A program made the translations under genes and the position numbers. The notes beneath the pieces were generated by a model. It did not search any database. It had not been told where the DNA came from and saw only the letters and a list, made by a program, of their open reading frames with translations. Positions 1-10,051 of a stretch of DNA of 64,000 nucleotides are shown here, piece after piece (within the stretch, counting starts at the first letter, position 1; each line of letters starts with the position of its first letter). The stretch is from Novibacillus thermophilus. GTDB taxonomy: Bacteria; Bacillota; Bacilli; Thermoactinomycetales; Novibacillaceae. Where the stretch lies: the NCBI RefSeq assembly GCF_002005165.1, contig NZ_CP019699.1:3472001-3536000 (forward strand), read 5' to 3'.

Positions 1-314
1 TTTCGCCGCCAGTCCGAAAAATAGACATCTTCCGACTGGGTGGAATTAGGTGTGGGCTGAAAAGGAGAATCCGTCTTCCTTTCCTGAAGGTGAAAGTAGC
101 GGACCAGGTGATTCAATTGTCGTTCTGTGAGCGGCCGGTTCAGTGGAGCCCCATGGTGAACCATCCATGATTCGAGTTGCCAATTATTCGTCTGAAGGGT
201 TTGAACGAGTGGATGAACATTGACCGTTTGTTGCGCAGCCGACAAGTGGCTCCAACCTGTGTACAGAAAAACGATCCCCAGGGCTAATATGGAGAACCCC
301 CACTGCTTTACCAT
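1..314 (-). CDS. ywmB: YwmB-like secreted protein, 5' part only
   Basis: The first 104 codons of a minus-strand gene are present; the rest lies beyond the left edge. It is too short at this edge for a family search by eye. Translation gives a short N-region, a hydrophobic segment of about 17 residues and a likely signal-peptidase site after SHLSAA. A mature region rich in Gln, His and Asn follows. The ATG at 314 has a good ribosome site (GGGAGAGG). A TATAAT at 426-421 could be its -10, though no good -35 is seen. The assignment rests mainly on position: in B. subtilis ywmB follows the atp operon and ywzB and precedes murAA and spoIID. The function of YwmB is not well defined. Confidence 0.6.
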   Translation of the reverse strand, partial: MVKQWGFSILALGIVFLYTGWSHLSAAQQTVNVHPLVQTLQTNNWQLESWMVHHGAPLNRPLTERQLNHLVRYFHLQERKTDSPFQPTPNSTQSEDVYFSDWRR

Positions 315-551
315 ATGAACCTCTCCCATGTGCCGTGTCTATGTATTACACATTCTTCACGAATGGGCGGGGATCTATACTGTCGGACAGGCTGGAAAAT
401 GCATGAGATACACGCCATACATTATATAGCAAAATTCACCATCTGGCGACATTCTTTTTAAATTTAGACCAAGCCATTTTCTGGATGGGACAGACGAAGG
501 CTTCAGACGCGGTGGGACCGCGACAGGTTTCCGGCACGAATAAACGGTTCC

Positions 552-785
552 CTAAAAAAGCTGGGTCAGCATTTGTGACCACCCGGCATAATCGCTTAAA
601 AAGCGGGTAATGCCGTGTCCGAGGACGATCGATAGGATGATGATGAGGACTTTTGCCTGAACTCCCTGGGGGTTGGACAGAAACAAGTCGAATTTCACGC
701 TTTGCAAAGCCCACCAGCAGAGAGCAATGCCGGCAAGCGTTAAAACAATGTTGACGATGGCGGTTAATCCCAAACTAAACGACAT
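552..785 (-). CDS. ywzB: DUF1146 family small membrane protein (YwzB)
   Basis: This 77-residue protein has two clear hydrophobic segments, at about residues 5-28 and 45-63, and a short polar loop between them. That is the usual size and layout of YwzB/DUF1146 proteins of Bacillales, whose function is unknown. The ATG at 785 has a strong GGGAGG site seven bases upstream. It follows nuoN after a terminator, so it probably has its own promoter. In B. subtilis ywzB sits directly after atpC; here the whole nuo operon lies between them. The 237 bases between this gene and ywmB hold no other gene that I can support. Confidence 0.8.
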   Translation of the reverse strand: MSFSLGLTAIVNIVLTLAGIALCWWALQSVKFDLFLSNPQGVQAKVLIIILSIVLGHGITRFLSDYAGWSQMLTQLF

Positions 786-967
786 CGCGTTTCCTCCCTT
801 GCGTTGACAACTTGCGTGTTTCGAGTTGTCCTTTTTTCATCGTAACGCAAGTCAAGCGCCGACTCAAACTCCGTCGACACGTTTTTTGCAACATGTTCAT
901 GTTATCAAACTTAGCACGTGGCTGCATGCGTGTTTAAACCTATGGTTCGCTACGTTCGATGTGCACC

Positions 968-994
968 AAAAACCCCCTCCGTGCCGGAGGGGGT
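968..994 (-). terminator. Rho-independent terminator after nuoN
   Basis: On the minus strand a 9-bp GC stem (CCCCCTCCG / CGGAGGGGG) with a three-base loop is followed by TTTTT. It lies about 20 bases after the nuoN stop codon and ends the nuo operon before ywzB. Confidence 0.9.
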
Positions 995-1016
995 GTCATG
1001 AGGGTAACGTCTGGCT

Positions 1017-2528
1017 TCACTGGTTCTCGGCCGGCATCAGCACTTCGGTCAGCTGTAGCTGACTGAGGTAGTCGAAGACGGCCTGGGGCATGACGCCGAG
1101 GGCGACAGTGCCTACGACGCCGATGACGACGGCGGCCGCCACGCCTGCCGGTAGGCGCCACTGATCCAGGTCTTTCGGCGGGCGAAAGAACATCTGGCGC
1201 ACAATCTCAAAGTAGTAGAAATACGAGATGACGGTGGTGACGACCATGATCCCCGCCAGCCAAAAACTCTGCCCCGCGATGGCGTTGAAGAAAATGTAGA
1301 ACTTCCCGACAAAGCCTCCGGTGAGGGGAATGCCCGCCAGAGACAAGACGAAGACGAGCATAGCGGCAGCCGTCCACGGAGAGCGCCGGTACAGACCAGC
1401 AAACGATCGGATGTCTTCCGTGTCCGCCATGCGGTTCACGTGCATGATAACGGCGAAGGCGCCGACGGTCATGAACACGTACGCCAGCAAGTAGAAAGCA
1501 ACCGTTTCGAACAGGCCGACCCCGAGAATCGCAAAGGGCACGAGGATGTACCCCGCCTGGGCGATACTGGAGTAGGCCATCATCCGCTTTACGTTGCGCT
1601 GTCGCAATGCGGCTGTGTTCCCGACGATCATGGACAAAGCGGCGAGGATGACGAAAAACAAGCCGATCCGTTCCATCCACACCTGATCCATCGCATTCAG
1701 CAAGCCGCTGTACCCGACGAGGACGATGCGGATGAGCAGCGCGAAGGCGGCCGCCTTGGAAACGACGGCGAGAAAAGTCGTGGCCGGCGTCGGCGCGCCT
1801 TCGTACACGTCCGGTGCCCACATGTGGAACGGGGCCGAACTGATTTTAAACCCGATCCCGACGAGCATGAGCACGAGGGACAGCAGGACGAAAAACGCGT
1901 AACCGGTGTTGTACGCCTCGGTCAGTCCGTTCTGCATCTCGAACAAGTTCGTCGTTCCCGTCAAGCCGTAGGCAAACGACATTCCGTACAAGATAAAAGC
2001 TGACGACGTTGCTCCTAACACGACGTACTTAAACGCCGCTTCAGTCGATTTCAGTACGTGTTTGCGCGTCCCGACCAAGATGTAAGATGAAATGCTCAAC
2101 AGCTCCAGCCCGACGTACAGGGTGATCAAGTCTGCCGAGGAAGCCATCATCATCCCGCCCAGGGCGGCTGTCAACAGCAAGTAGTAAAACTCGCCGCGGT
2201 ACGCGATGTCCGAGCGCTTGAGAACGGACTGGGAGACGAGCAAGACGAGTAGCGTCCCGGCTAAAATGATCAGCTTGAACACGTTCGCGAAGTCGTCCAG
2301 CCGGTACGTGTCAGCTAAAATTTGATACGGCTCGCGGTCCATGTAATTGATGACAAACAGACCGGCGACGACGACACCTGCCATGCCGATCCAGGCGACG
2401 AAGCGGCGGTCGGCTTTGCCCCCCATCGCCAAGTCGACGACCGACATGAGGGTTGCGGCGATTAATATGGTCAGTTCAGGGGCCAATACCGTCCAGTCGT
2501 AATCGAGTAAAAATTTTTCTATTTCCAT
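1017..2528 (-). CDS. nuoN: NADH-quinone oxidoreductase subunit N
   Basis: NuoN is one of the three antiporter-like subunits of the complex I membrane arm and helps move protons. The 503-residue product is almost entirely hydrophobic, with about 14 predicted membrane segments, and matches the proton-antiporter (Proton_antipo_M) family. The frame is open further upstream, to 2585, but that would overlap nuoM heavily. The ATG at 2528 (MEIEKFLL) leaves a four-base gap after nuoM and has a G-rich site upstream, so I chose it. It is the last gene of the operon and is followed by a terminator. Confidence 0.95.
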   Translation of the reverse strand: MEIEKFLLDYDWTVLAPELTILIAATLMSVVDLAMGGKADRRFVAWIGMAGVVVAGLFVINYMDREPYQILADTYRLDDFANVFKLIILAGTLLVLLVSQSVLKRSDIAYRGEFYYLLLTAALGGMMMASSADLITLYVGLELLSISSYILVGTRKHVLKSTEAAFKYVVLGATSSAFILYGMSFAYGLTGTTNLFEMQNGLTEAYNTGYAFFVLLSLVLMLVGIGFKISSAPFHMWAPDVYEGAPTPATTFLAVVSKAAAFALLIRIVLVGYSGLLNAMDQVWMERIGLFFVILAALSMIVGNTAALRQRNVKRMMAYSSIAQAGYILVPFAILGVGLFETVAFYLLAYVFMTVGAFAVIMHVNRMADTEDIRSFAGLYRRSPWTAAAMLVFVLSLAGIPLTGGFVGKFYIFFNAIAGQSFWLAGIMVVTTVISYFYYFEIVRQMFFRPPKDLDQWRLPAGVAAAVVIGVVGTVALGVMPQAVFDYLSQLQLTEVLMPAENQ

Positions 2529-2532
2529 CCGG

Positions 2533-4059
2533 CTAACCCCCCATCCTCGCGACGATCGATTCCAGTGTGACGTACAGCGGGTCATTGAGTACGGCGGGAT
2601 ACACGCCGATCAAGATGATAAACCCGAGCAGCACGAGCATCGGCACGGCTTCAGCCGGGCGCGTATCTTTAAGGGACTGCCAGCGTCCTTTTGCTGGTCC
2701 GAATGTCGTCCCCAGTACGGCTCGCAGCATGTAAAGAGCGGCGAGGATCATGCCCAGCACCCCGAGTACGCCCAGTACGGGCTGTGTCTCGAAAATGCCG
2801 AGGAAAGCGAGGAACTCGCTGATGAACCCGGACATTCCCGGCAACCCGAGGGTCGCCATCCCGGCCGCGAGGAAAATCCCGCACAAGACCGGCGCCGACT
2901 TGGCCAGCCCGCCCAGCTCCGGTATGAGTGTCGTACCCGTCCGCTCCGTCAGAGCGGCGATGAAGAAGAACAGCAGGGCTGATATGAATCCGTGCGACAC
3001 CATTTGGAAGACAGCCCCCTGCAAGCCGGTCACGTTCAGCGCTGCAATGCCGAGGAGGATAATCCCCATGTGGCTGATACTGGAATAGGCGATGACCCGT
3101 TTCAAATCGGTCTGTACGAAAGCGAGAACCGCTCCGTACAAAATGTTCACAACGCCGAGTACGCCGATGAAAAAGGCCAAATCCGTCACATACCCCGGGA
3201 ACAGCTCTACACCGAAGCGAATGAGCCCGTAAGCACCCATTTTCAACATGACGCCAGAGTGCAGCATGACCACCGGCGGAGGTGCTTCCACGTGCACTTT
3301 CAGCATCCACGTGTGAAACGGGAAGAACGGCAGTTTAATGCCGAAAGCGACGAGGATCGCGATGAACGTGCCCAGAACTAACCAGTTCATCTCCGGCATC
3401 GTGCTCAGCTGCTCCGTCAGCTGTACGGCCCGTTCTATCAACTCGTCGTACTGCATCGTGCCGAAGATAAACCAGATGGAGATGAACGCGAGAAGCATGA
3501 CCCCTGACCCGATGCCATTGTAAATGAGAAATTGGTTTGCCGCTTGCTCGCGATGCACATACCCCCACTTGCCGACGAGCAGGAAAGTGGCGACGAGTAC
3601 AATTTCAAAAAAGATGAAAAACAGGAACAAGTCACGGGCGGCAAAGACGCCGAGCAGGCCGACTTCCAAAATGAGCAGCCAGATGAAATACGACTTCCAG
3701 TTGCGTTTGATGTACATAGACGCGACCGCAGCCAGCGTCGTGACAATTGCCGTCATGACGAGAAGCGGCATGGACAGTCCGTCAACCCCCATGCTGTACG
3801 TGATCGGAAATTCGATGGGCTGCCCCATGGAGCCAATGGCCGTAAACGTAATCCAGTTGACTTCTTCTTTAAACTGAACCCCTTCCTGACCTGTCTGAAA
3901 GTTCGCATAAAGGGAGAGCGCTCCAACCAGCGGAATGAGGGTCGCCATCATGCCCATGGCTTTTAGCCGCCTTTCATTGCCGCGGTCGACAAACAGTAAA
4001 AACAGAACACCGATGAGAGGCGAAAACGTGAGAAGTGTCAATACGATAACCCCATCCAT
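2533..4059 (-). CDS. nuoM: NADH-quinone oxidoreductase subunit M
   Basis: NuoM is the middle antiporter-like subunit of complex I. The 508-residue polytopic protein shows the family core near residues 200-330, including the histidine-rich PFHTWMLKVHVEAPPP stretch and the following YSSISHMG motif. The length is normal. Its ATG at 4059 is read as TAATG together with the nuoL stop, if one base is restored in nuoL (see nuoL), which is typical translational coupling. nuoN follows four bases after its stop. Confidence 0.95.
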   Translation of the reverse strand: MDGVIVLTLLTFSPLIGVLFLLFVDRGNERRLKAMGMMATLIPLVGALSLYANFQTGQEGVQFKEEVNWITFTAIGSMGQPIEFPITYSMGVDGLSMPLLVMTAIVTTLAAVASMYIKRNWKSYFIWLLILEVGLLGVFAARDLFLFFIFFEIVLVATFLLVGKWGYVHREQAANQFLIYNGIGSGVMLLAFISIWFIFGTMQYDELIERAVQLTEQLSTMPEMNWLVLGTFIAILVAFGIKLPFFPFHTWMLKVHVEAPPPVVMLHSGVMLKMGAYGLIRFGVELFPGYVTDLAFFIGVLGVVNILYGAVLAFVQTDLKRVIAYSSISHMGIILLGIAALNVTGLQGAVFQMVSHGFISALLFFFIAALTERTGTTLIPELGGLAKSAPVLCGIFLAAGMATLGLPGMSGFISEFLAFLGIFETQPVLGVLGVLGMILAALYMLRAVLGTTFGPAKGRWQSLKDTRPAEAVPMLVLLGFIILIGVYPAVLNDPLYVTLESIVARMGG

Positions 4060-5926
4060 TACTGCAAGTACCCCCCATCATCAGGCCGGCGAGCAACAGG
4101 ACGACACCCGCAACCGTCACGAGCCCGTACGTCTGAACTTGCCCGTTCTGGACGTAAGTTCCGCCGCGCCCAACCGCTACCGATAGACGTCCGAGAAATG
4201 CCACCAGTCCGGCGATCACATAGCGGTCAACGGCCTGCAAGGCGTATCCCACCGCTCTGAGTGGGGTTGCGATGACGTACTGATACAGCTCATCGACGTA
4301 ATATTTGTTCAGCAGCGTGCGGTACACTCCCGGCAGCGGTCGGCTGAATGTGTCCCTGGCAAGCTTCCGGCCGACGTACATCGCCCAGGCCAAAGCGACT
4401 CCCAAGAGTGAAACCGCCACTGTCAACACGGGCAGCCACACCGGCGCGCTGTGATCTCCTAACGCGGCGACGGCACTCCCCTCGGCTGTCAACCAGCGCC
4501 CCAATCCCTGGTTCCACGGGGTATGGACCCATCCGGCGACAACGGACAAAGCTGCCAACGCCCACATCGGCGCCGTCATGACGAGCGGCACCGGTTTGAC
4601 ATCCGGGTGGTTGCTGCGGTTTTTCCCGGTGAAGACGAGGAAAAACAGGCGAAACATGTAAAAGGCGGTGAAAAAGGCGGCGACAATCCCTACGGTAAAG
4701 ACGGCAAACCGTCCGTCGGCGTATGCGGCCGCCAAGATCTCTTCCTTGGAAAAGTACCCGGAAAAAGGCGGAATGCCTGCAATGGACAGACAACCGATCA
4801 AAAACAGCCATCCTACGGCTTTATTGCGGTGCCAAAATCCGCCCATGTTGCGGATGTCTTGCTCGTGGTGCAGGGCGTAAATCACCGCTCCGGCCGCCAG
4901 GAACAGCAGCGCTTTAAAAAAAGCGTGCGTCATCAAGTGAAACGTACCGGCCACGTATCCGGCCGATCCGAGGGCGAACATCATAAACCCGAGCTGACTG
5001 ACTGTGGAGTAGGCGAGCACGCGTTTAATGTCGTTTTGTACGAGGCCAATCGATGCGGCGAAAATCGCCGTAAACGCCCCGATGAACGCGATGACGTCCA
5101 GTGCGAGGGGTGACGCCTCGATGAGGGGATACACGCGGGCCACGAGGTACACCCCGGCCGCCACCATCGTCGCGGCGTGGATCAGGGCACTGACCGGCGT
5201 CGGGCCTTCCATGGCGTCGGGCAGCCACGTGTGCAGCGGAAACTGGCCCGATTTGCCCACCGCCCCGACAAATATGAGGATCGCGATCAGACTCAACGTG
5301 CCTACTGCGATCGTCCCCGATTCAGCTGCAGCAAACACGTCGCCGTATTCCAGGCTGCCCACCTGCCAGAAGACGAGGCAGATGGCGACAAACAGGCCCA
5401 CGTCCCCGATGCGGGTGACGATAAACGCCTTTTTCGCCGCTGCTTTCGCCTCGGGCTTGTGGTACCAGAAACCGACGAGCAAGAACGAACAGAGGCCGAC
5501 TAGCTCCCAAAATATGTACAGCTGTAAGAAGTTGGGCGAGATGACGAGTGCCAGCATGCTGAACGTGAACAGGGCCAAATAGGCGTAAAACACGTGGAAG
5601 CGTTCGTCTCCTTCCATGTAGCCCCGCGAGTACACGTGCACGAGGAAACTGACGAGGGAGACGACAAAAAGCATCATCGCGTTTAACGCGTCCACTTGAA
5701 ACCCCATCGTCAGCACGCCGTCGCCGATGTTCAACCATTCGAATGCCACATGGACCTGGTTCCCACCCACGCTCTCCACAACGGCAAAAACTGCCATCAC
5801 CAGTGGAGCTAAAGTAGCCAGTATCCCTACGATTGCCGATGATTCCCGTAATCTTCGTCCGAAGCCTAATAGCAGCACAAAGGCGATCAGCGGAAAGAGC
5901 GGCATTAGCCATGCATTGTTTAACAT
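4059..5926 (-). CDS. nuoL: NADH-quinone oxidoreductase subunit L (3' end frameshifted)
   Basis: NuoL is the distal antiporter-like subunit of complex I, carrying the long lateral helix. The N-terminal and central antiporter domains are complete, with the PLHTWLPDAMEGPTPVSALIHAATM motif region near residues 225-250 (seen as PLHTWLPDAMEGPTP then SALIHAA). As sequenced, the frame runs on to 3974, adding 28 unrelated codons inside nuoM (650 residues). This follows a run of six G (plus-strand C at 4071-4076). With seven G the protein ends LMMGGYLQ and stops at TAA 4061-4059, overlapping the nuoM ATG, and has 622 residues, a normal length. I annotate that version. Confidence 0.9.
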
Positions 5927-5937
5927 GGGATCACCCT

Positions 5938-6243
5938 CTAGCGTTTAAGTGTATTCATATCTTCGACGTTAACAGATTCTCGCCTGCGGTAAAGTGCAAT
6001 GAGAATCGCGATGCCGACGGCAACTTCGGCTGCCGCCACCGTAATGGTAAACAAGCTGAAAATGTGCCCCGTCACGTTTGCGCCGATCCCGTACTTCGCA
6101 AAGGCGACCAGGTTGATATTGACGGCGTTGAGCATCAGTTCGATGCAAAACAGGACGATGACAGCATTTCGCTTGGTCAGGACGCCGTACAAACCGATGC
6201 AAAACAAAATTGCCGCTAACGCGAGGTAAGACGATACCGGCAT
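5938..6243 (-). CDS. nuoK: NADH-quinone oxidoreductase subunit K
   Basis: A 101-residue protein with three membrane segments, the usual size and layout of NuoK. It carries the conserved acidic residues within helices ([10 protein letters not shown] near residues 33-42 and AAAEVAVG near 70-77) that form part of the membrane proton path. Its ATG overlaps the nuoJ stop as TAATG, and nuoL starts eleven bases after its stop, so it is tightly coupled in the operon. Confidence 0.96.
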   Translation of the reverse strand: MPVSSYLALAAILFCIGLYGVLTKRNAVIVLFCIELMLNAVNINLVAFAKYGIGANVTGHIFSLFTITVAAAEVAVGIAILIALYRRRESVNVEDMNTLKR

Positions 6244-6746
6244 TACTCCGCCTCCTTCTTCGCCAAAATAATGGCGCCGACAAGGGCGACCAGTAACAGC
6301 ACAGAAAGCAGTTCGAAGGGGATGACAAACTGTTTAAATACCGTCAACCCGATATTTTCGACAGTGAACGTGCTGACGTCTGCCGCCTCTCCCGGAAACG
6401 GCGTCGTGTTAATCCCCCACATGAGAAAGGCGAACAGCACGGCGACGGCGACAAAGCTGAGACCCCGGTGCAGCGGGCGGCGGGTCGGCGTTTCTTCCCC
6501 AGTATGCCGCGTCAGCATGATCCCAAACAACATGAGAATCGTGACGGCCCCGGAGTAGATGAGCACTTGAACGACAGCGACGAACTCCGCGTTCAGCAAG
6601 AAAAAGATACCTGCCACGCTTAACATCGTGGCGGCCATGGAGATCACCATGTGCACCACTTTTGTAAAGTTAATCATGAACACGGCGCCGCCGATGGCGA
6701 AGACGGACAGTACAAAAAAGGCGACGAACTCTCCGGTTATATTCAT
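6243..6746 (-). CDS. nuoJ: NADH-quinone oxidoreductase subunit J
   Basis: A 167-residue protein with five predicted membrane helices. It has the NuoJ signature in the third helix region ([20 protein letters not shown] near residues 59-78), which carries the flexible pi-bulge segment in known structures. The start overlaps the nuoI stop by four bases (ATGA) and the stop overlaps the nuoK start. The C-terminus ends in a short charged tail, AKKEAE. Confidence 0.95.
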   Translation of the reverse strand: MNITGEFVAFFVLSVFAIGGAVFMINFTKVVHMVISMAATMLSVAGIFFLLNAEFVAVVQVLIYSGAVTILMLFGIMLTRHTGEETPTRRPLHRGLSFVAVAVLFAFLMWGINTTPFPGEAADVSTFTVENIGLTVFKQFVIPFELLSVLLLVALVGAIILAKKEAE

Positions 6747-7162
6747 ACTTTGTTCTCACTCCGGATATTGGTGTTGTTCTCATGCAGCCACTCCATGTCT
6801 TTGTACAAATCGTCGCGGCTGTATGCAGACAGCTCAAAGTTATTCGTCATCACGATCGCTTCTGTCGGACACACTTCGGTGCACAAGTCGCACAAAATGC
6901 AGATTTCAAAATTGATGTTATACGTGTCCAGAATCTTCCCCTTTTTGCCGGGATCCGGATGGGGTCGTCCGCTGAGCGTAATGCAATCGGTCGGGCAGAC
7001 GCGGGCACACTGGTTGCACACGATGCACTTCTCCGGATCGAGGTGCTGAATGCCTCGGAAGCGGTCGGGCATCTCCATCGGCTCATCGGGATAGTGGTGG
7101 GTCACCTTTTTTTTCGGTATGTGCTTCAGTGTGTACGCGAGGCCTTTAATGATGCCTTGCAT
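6743..7162 (-). CDS. nuoI: NADH-quinone oxidoreductase subunit I (2x 4Fe-4S)
   Basis: NuoI carries clusters N6a and N6b and passes electrons to NuoB. The 139-residue protein has two CxxCxxCxxxC ferredoxin motifs: Cys46, 49, 52, 56 and Cys88, 91, 94, 98. The N-terminal amphipathic region (GIIKGLAYTLKHI) is typical for membrane attachment. The ATG at 7162 has a GGGGTGA site. It lies 75 bases after nuoH and overlaps nuoJ by four bases. Confidence 0.97.
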   Translation of the reverse strand: MQGIIKGLAYTLKHIPKKKVTHHYPDEPMEMPDRFRGIQHLDPEKCIVCNQCARVCPTDCITLSGRPHPDPGKKGKILDTYNINFEICILCDLCTEVCPTEAIVMTNNFELSAYSRDDLYKDMEWLHENNTNIRSENKV

Positions 7163-7237
7163 GCGATCACCCCGTTTCGTTTGAGAAATTATTTCTTGTG
7201 CTCCCTCGCCTTCTGTCGTCCTCGAACCTATGGGCCT

Positions 7238-8251
7238 CTAGTAGAACTGGCTAATCCACGGGACCTCTTTCAACAGGGCGGAAAGGAAGATGTTGGCGAT
7301 TGCGAGGGGCAACAGAACTTTCCACCCGAGGCTCATCAGCTGGTCGATACGGATGCGCGGCAACGTGGCCCGCACCCAGAACAAGAAAAAGACGATCAGC
7401 AAAAATTTAAGTAAAAACCAGACGATGCCGGGGATGAAGCCGAGAAAGTCGAACGGCGGATGCCAACCGCCGAGAAACAGCACGGTCGTCAGCGATGACA
7501 TGGCGAAGATGTACACGTACTCGGCGAGCATGAAAAATGCCCAGCGAAATCCGCTGTACTCGACAAAATAACCGGCCACAAGTTCCGATTCAGCTTCTGG
7601 CAAGTCGAACGGCACCCGGTTCAACTCCGCAATAGACGCGATGAGAAAGATGACAAACCCGAGAATTTGCGGCACGATGAACCACATGTTCTGCTGAGCT
7701 TCAACGATGTCGATCATGTTCAGCGACCCAGCGGCCAATATCACGCCCACGACAGACAAAATGAGGGGTATTTCGTAGCTGATCATCTGGGCGGCGGAGC
7801 GCATCGCCCCCAAAAGGGCGTAGTTGTTGTTGGACGACCAGCCCCCGGTCAAAATTCCGATCACTGTAATGCTCGTCAAGGCCAAGTAGTACAGCAGTGC
7901 CACCCCGATGTCGGTAAAATACAAATTTTCCGTGAACGGAATGACTGCCACAATGGCGAACGACGGCACAAAGGCGATGATCGGCGCGATCTTGAACAGC
8001 GGTTTGTCCGCCTGGGCCGGGATCGTATCTTCTTTCACGAGCAGTTTCAGAATGTCAGCGACCGTCTGGAACATGCCCCACGGTCCAACGCGCACCGGCC
8101 CGTGGCGCAATTGCACCCAGCCCAACACTTTGCGCTCGAACAAAATGGCGTACGTCACGAACCCGAGAATGACGAGGAGTAAGGCTACAGCGCCCAAGGT
8201 GAACAATGTGGCGTTTAGCGGGGACAGCGGTTGCGACAGCAATTGGCCCAT
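7238..8251 (-). CDS. nuoH: NADH-quinone oxidoreductase subunit H
   Basis: NuoH forms much of the quinone-binding chamber at the junction of the peripheral and membrane arms. The 337-residue protein has eight or so membrane helices. It shows the family loops ERKVLGWVQLRHGPVRVGP (residues about 40-58) and the acidic loop AELNRVPFDLPEAESELVAG region (RVPFDLPEAESELVAG). Its ATG shares one base with the nuoD stop (TGATG). The length is normal. Confidence 0.96.
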   Translation of the reverse strand: MGQLLSQPLSPLNATLFTLGAVALLLVILGFVTYAILFERKVLGWVQLRHGPVRVGPWGMFQTVADILKLLVKEDTIPAQADKPLFKIAPIIAFVPSFAIVAVIPFTENLYFTDIGVALLYYLALTSITVIGILTGGWSSNNNYALLGAMRSAAQMISYEIPLILSVVGVILAAGSLNMIDIVEAQQNMWFIVPQILGFVIFLIASIAELNRVPFDLPEAESELVAGYFVEYSGFRWAFFMLAEYVYIFAMSSLTTVLFLGGWHPPFDFLGFIPGIVWFLLKFLLIVFFLFWVRATLPRIRIDQLMSLGWKVLLPLAIANIFLSALLKEVPWISQFY

Positions 8252-9354
8252 CAGGCGTCCACCTCCCCTAGCACGATGTCGATGGAACCGAGGATCGCCA
8301 CCAAGTTCGAGACGTTTTCGCCGTGCAGCAGTTCAGGCAGGATTTGCAAATTGCAGAAAGAGGGGCGGCGAAATTTGACGCGCCACGGATTGGACTTACC
8401 TTTACTGACGAGATAGCAGCCTAGCTCCCCCCGCGGTGCCTCGATCCCGACGTACACCTCTCCTTCCGGCACCCGCACGACCCGCGGAATTTTGGCCATG
8501 ATCGGGCCGGAAGGCGGAAACTGCTCGACAGCTTGTTCTAAAATGCGGACGGATTGGCGCATTTCCTCCATCCGGCATTTGAATTTGTCGTACACTTCCC
8601 CTGTCTGCCCTGTTGGCACGTCGAATTCGAACCGGTCGTAAATCGAGTACGGCTGATCTTTGCGCAAGTCCCACTTTACACCTGTTGCCCGCAAGTTGAC
8701 GCCGCTCAAGCCGTAGTCGATGGCCTGTTCCTTCGTGTACTTTCCGATCCCCTTCGTCCGGTTGAGGAAGATTTCATTGTTCGATACGAAATCTTCGTAC
8801 TCGTCAATCTTTTCTTTCATGACGGGGAGAAAGTTCTTCACCTTCTCAATCCAGCCGTCCGGCGCATCCCACTTCACACCGCCCACCCGCATGTAGTTAA
8901 AGGTGATGCGGGCGCCACACAGTTCGTTAAACAGATCGAGGATCGTCTCCCTCTCCCGCATGGAGTACAAAAACGGAGTCGTCGCCCCCAAGTCCAGCAG
9001 AAAGGTGCCGAACCACAGACAGTGACTGGCGATGCGATTGAGTTCCATGGCAATGACGCGCAAGTATTCGGCGCGCTCCGGGATTTCTAGCTCCATGAGT
9101 GTTTCGGCGGCGTGGCAGATGACGTAGTTGTTCGTCATACCCGACAAGTAGTCCATGCGGTCCGTGTACGGAATAATCTGCGTGTAGGACAAATCTTCTG
9201 CCAGTTTCTCCGTACCGCGGTGCAAATAGCCGATGACGGGACGCGCTTCTTGAATGATTTCACCGTCAATTTTGATGACGATGCGAAACACGCCGTGGGT
9301 GCTCGGGTGTTGGGGGCCGACGTTTAGCAACATTTCTTCTGTTCGCACTGCCAA
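8251..9354 (-). CDS. nuoD: NADH-quinone oxidoreductase subunit D
   Basis: NuoD is the 49-kDa-type subunit that, with NuoB, lines the quinone site near cluster N2. The 367-residue protein begins with the expected GPQHPSTHGVFR motif (residues 13-24), which contains the histidine near the quinone head group. It also has the GYLHRGTEKL and RGELG family segments. It starts four bases after nuoC and ends overlapping nuoH. There is no fusion to NuoC, unlike some enterobacterial NuoCD. Confidence 0.97.
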   Translation of the reverse strand: MAVRTEEMLLNVGPQHPSTHGVFRIVIKIDGEIIQEARPVIGYLHRGTEKLAEDLSYTQIIPYTDRMDYLSGMTNNYVICHAAETLMELEIPERAEYLRVIAMELNRIASHCLWFGTFLLDLGATTPFLYSMRERETILDLFNELCGARITFNYMRVGGVKWDAPDGWIEKVKNFLPVMKEKIDEYEDFVSNNEIFLNRTKGIGKYTKEQAIDYGLSGVNLRATGVKWDLRKDQPYSIYDRFEFDVPTGQTGEVYDKFKCRMEEMRQSVRILEQAVEQFPPSGPIMAKIPRVVRVPEGEVYVGIEAPRGELGCYLVSKGKSNPWRVKFRRPSFCNLQILPELLHGENVSNLVAILGSIDIVLGEVDA

Positions 9355-9358
9355 GGGG

Positions 9359-10051
9359 CTACACCTCCTCGTCCAACGGAACGTAGTCTTTGCGCAACGG
9401 GTGCCCGACCCAGTCGTCTGGCAGCAAAATGCGCTTCAAATTCGGGTGTCCCCTAAATTCGATGCCAAACAGGTCGTACACTTCCCGCTCGTTCCAGTTG
9501 GCACCGCGCCAAACGGGTGTGACAGACGGCACCCAGGCCGGCTCGCGTTCCGTATGAACGTGGACGGCCAACATCTCGTTCCTGGAAAACGAGTACAAGT
9601 GCGTGACGACGGACATGTAGTCTTGATCGTCGTAAGCTGTCAAATCCTTTAAGTAATCAAAGGCAAACGCGTCGTCTGCTTTTAACATGTGCGCGACGTC
9701 CAGCCACGTTTCCCGTTTGACGCGAATCGTCGGCAAATGTCCGTTCGGACGGTTGATGTGCGCTTCTTCTACGACGTCGTCCCCGAACGCTTCTTTCAGT
9801 TTGGCCACATAGGCGTCGAGGAGCGGCTGTTTCGGCGACGGTTCAAGGGGCTCTTCCTTTTTCTTTTTCGGCGTGCGCCTCGGCCGCGCTTTAGCCTCTT
9901 TCGCCTTCTGGGCGGCTTTTTCTTTCGCCTCTTTTACTTTTCGGGCTTTCTCCCTTTCATCTGCGTCTGAGACCGCCCCCTTTTCGCCGTTGACGGCATC
10001 TTTTGCTGCTGTTTCACTTTTTGGCTGGACAGGTTTTTGTTCATCACTCAC
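9359..10051 (-). CDS. nuoC: NADH-quinone oxidoreductase subunit C with long charged N-terminal extension
   Basis: The C-terminal part, from about residue 75, is a standard NuoC (30-kDa subunit): it includes the [13 protein letters not shown] and ERE(V)[18 protein letters not shown] segments. The first 70 or so residues are unusual: rich in Lys, Glu and Ala ([20 protein letters not shown]), low in complexity and probably helical or disordered. The start overlaps the nuoB stop by four bases (ATGA), so the extension is translated unless an internal start is used; no better ribosome site is obvious inside. The role of the extension is unknown. Confidence 0.93.
   Translation of the reverse strand: MSDEQKPVQPKSETAAKDAVNGEKGAVSDADEREKARKVKEAKEKAAQKAKEAKARPRRTPKKKKEEPLEPSPKQPLLDAYVAKLKEAFGDDVVEEAHINRPNGHLPTIRVKRETWLDVAHMLKADDAFAFDYLKDLTAYDDQDYMSVVTHLYSFSRNEMLAVHVHTEREPAWVPSVTPVWRGANWNEREVYDLFGIEFRGHPNLKRILLPDDWVGHPLRKDYVPLDEEV

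Noticed and set aside
436-714. 92-codon minus-strand frame overlapping ywzB
   Set aside because: It lies largely in another frame of ywzB; ywzB has the good ribosome site and the family match.
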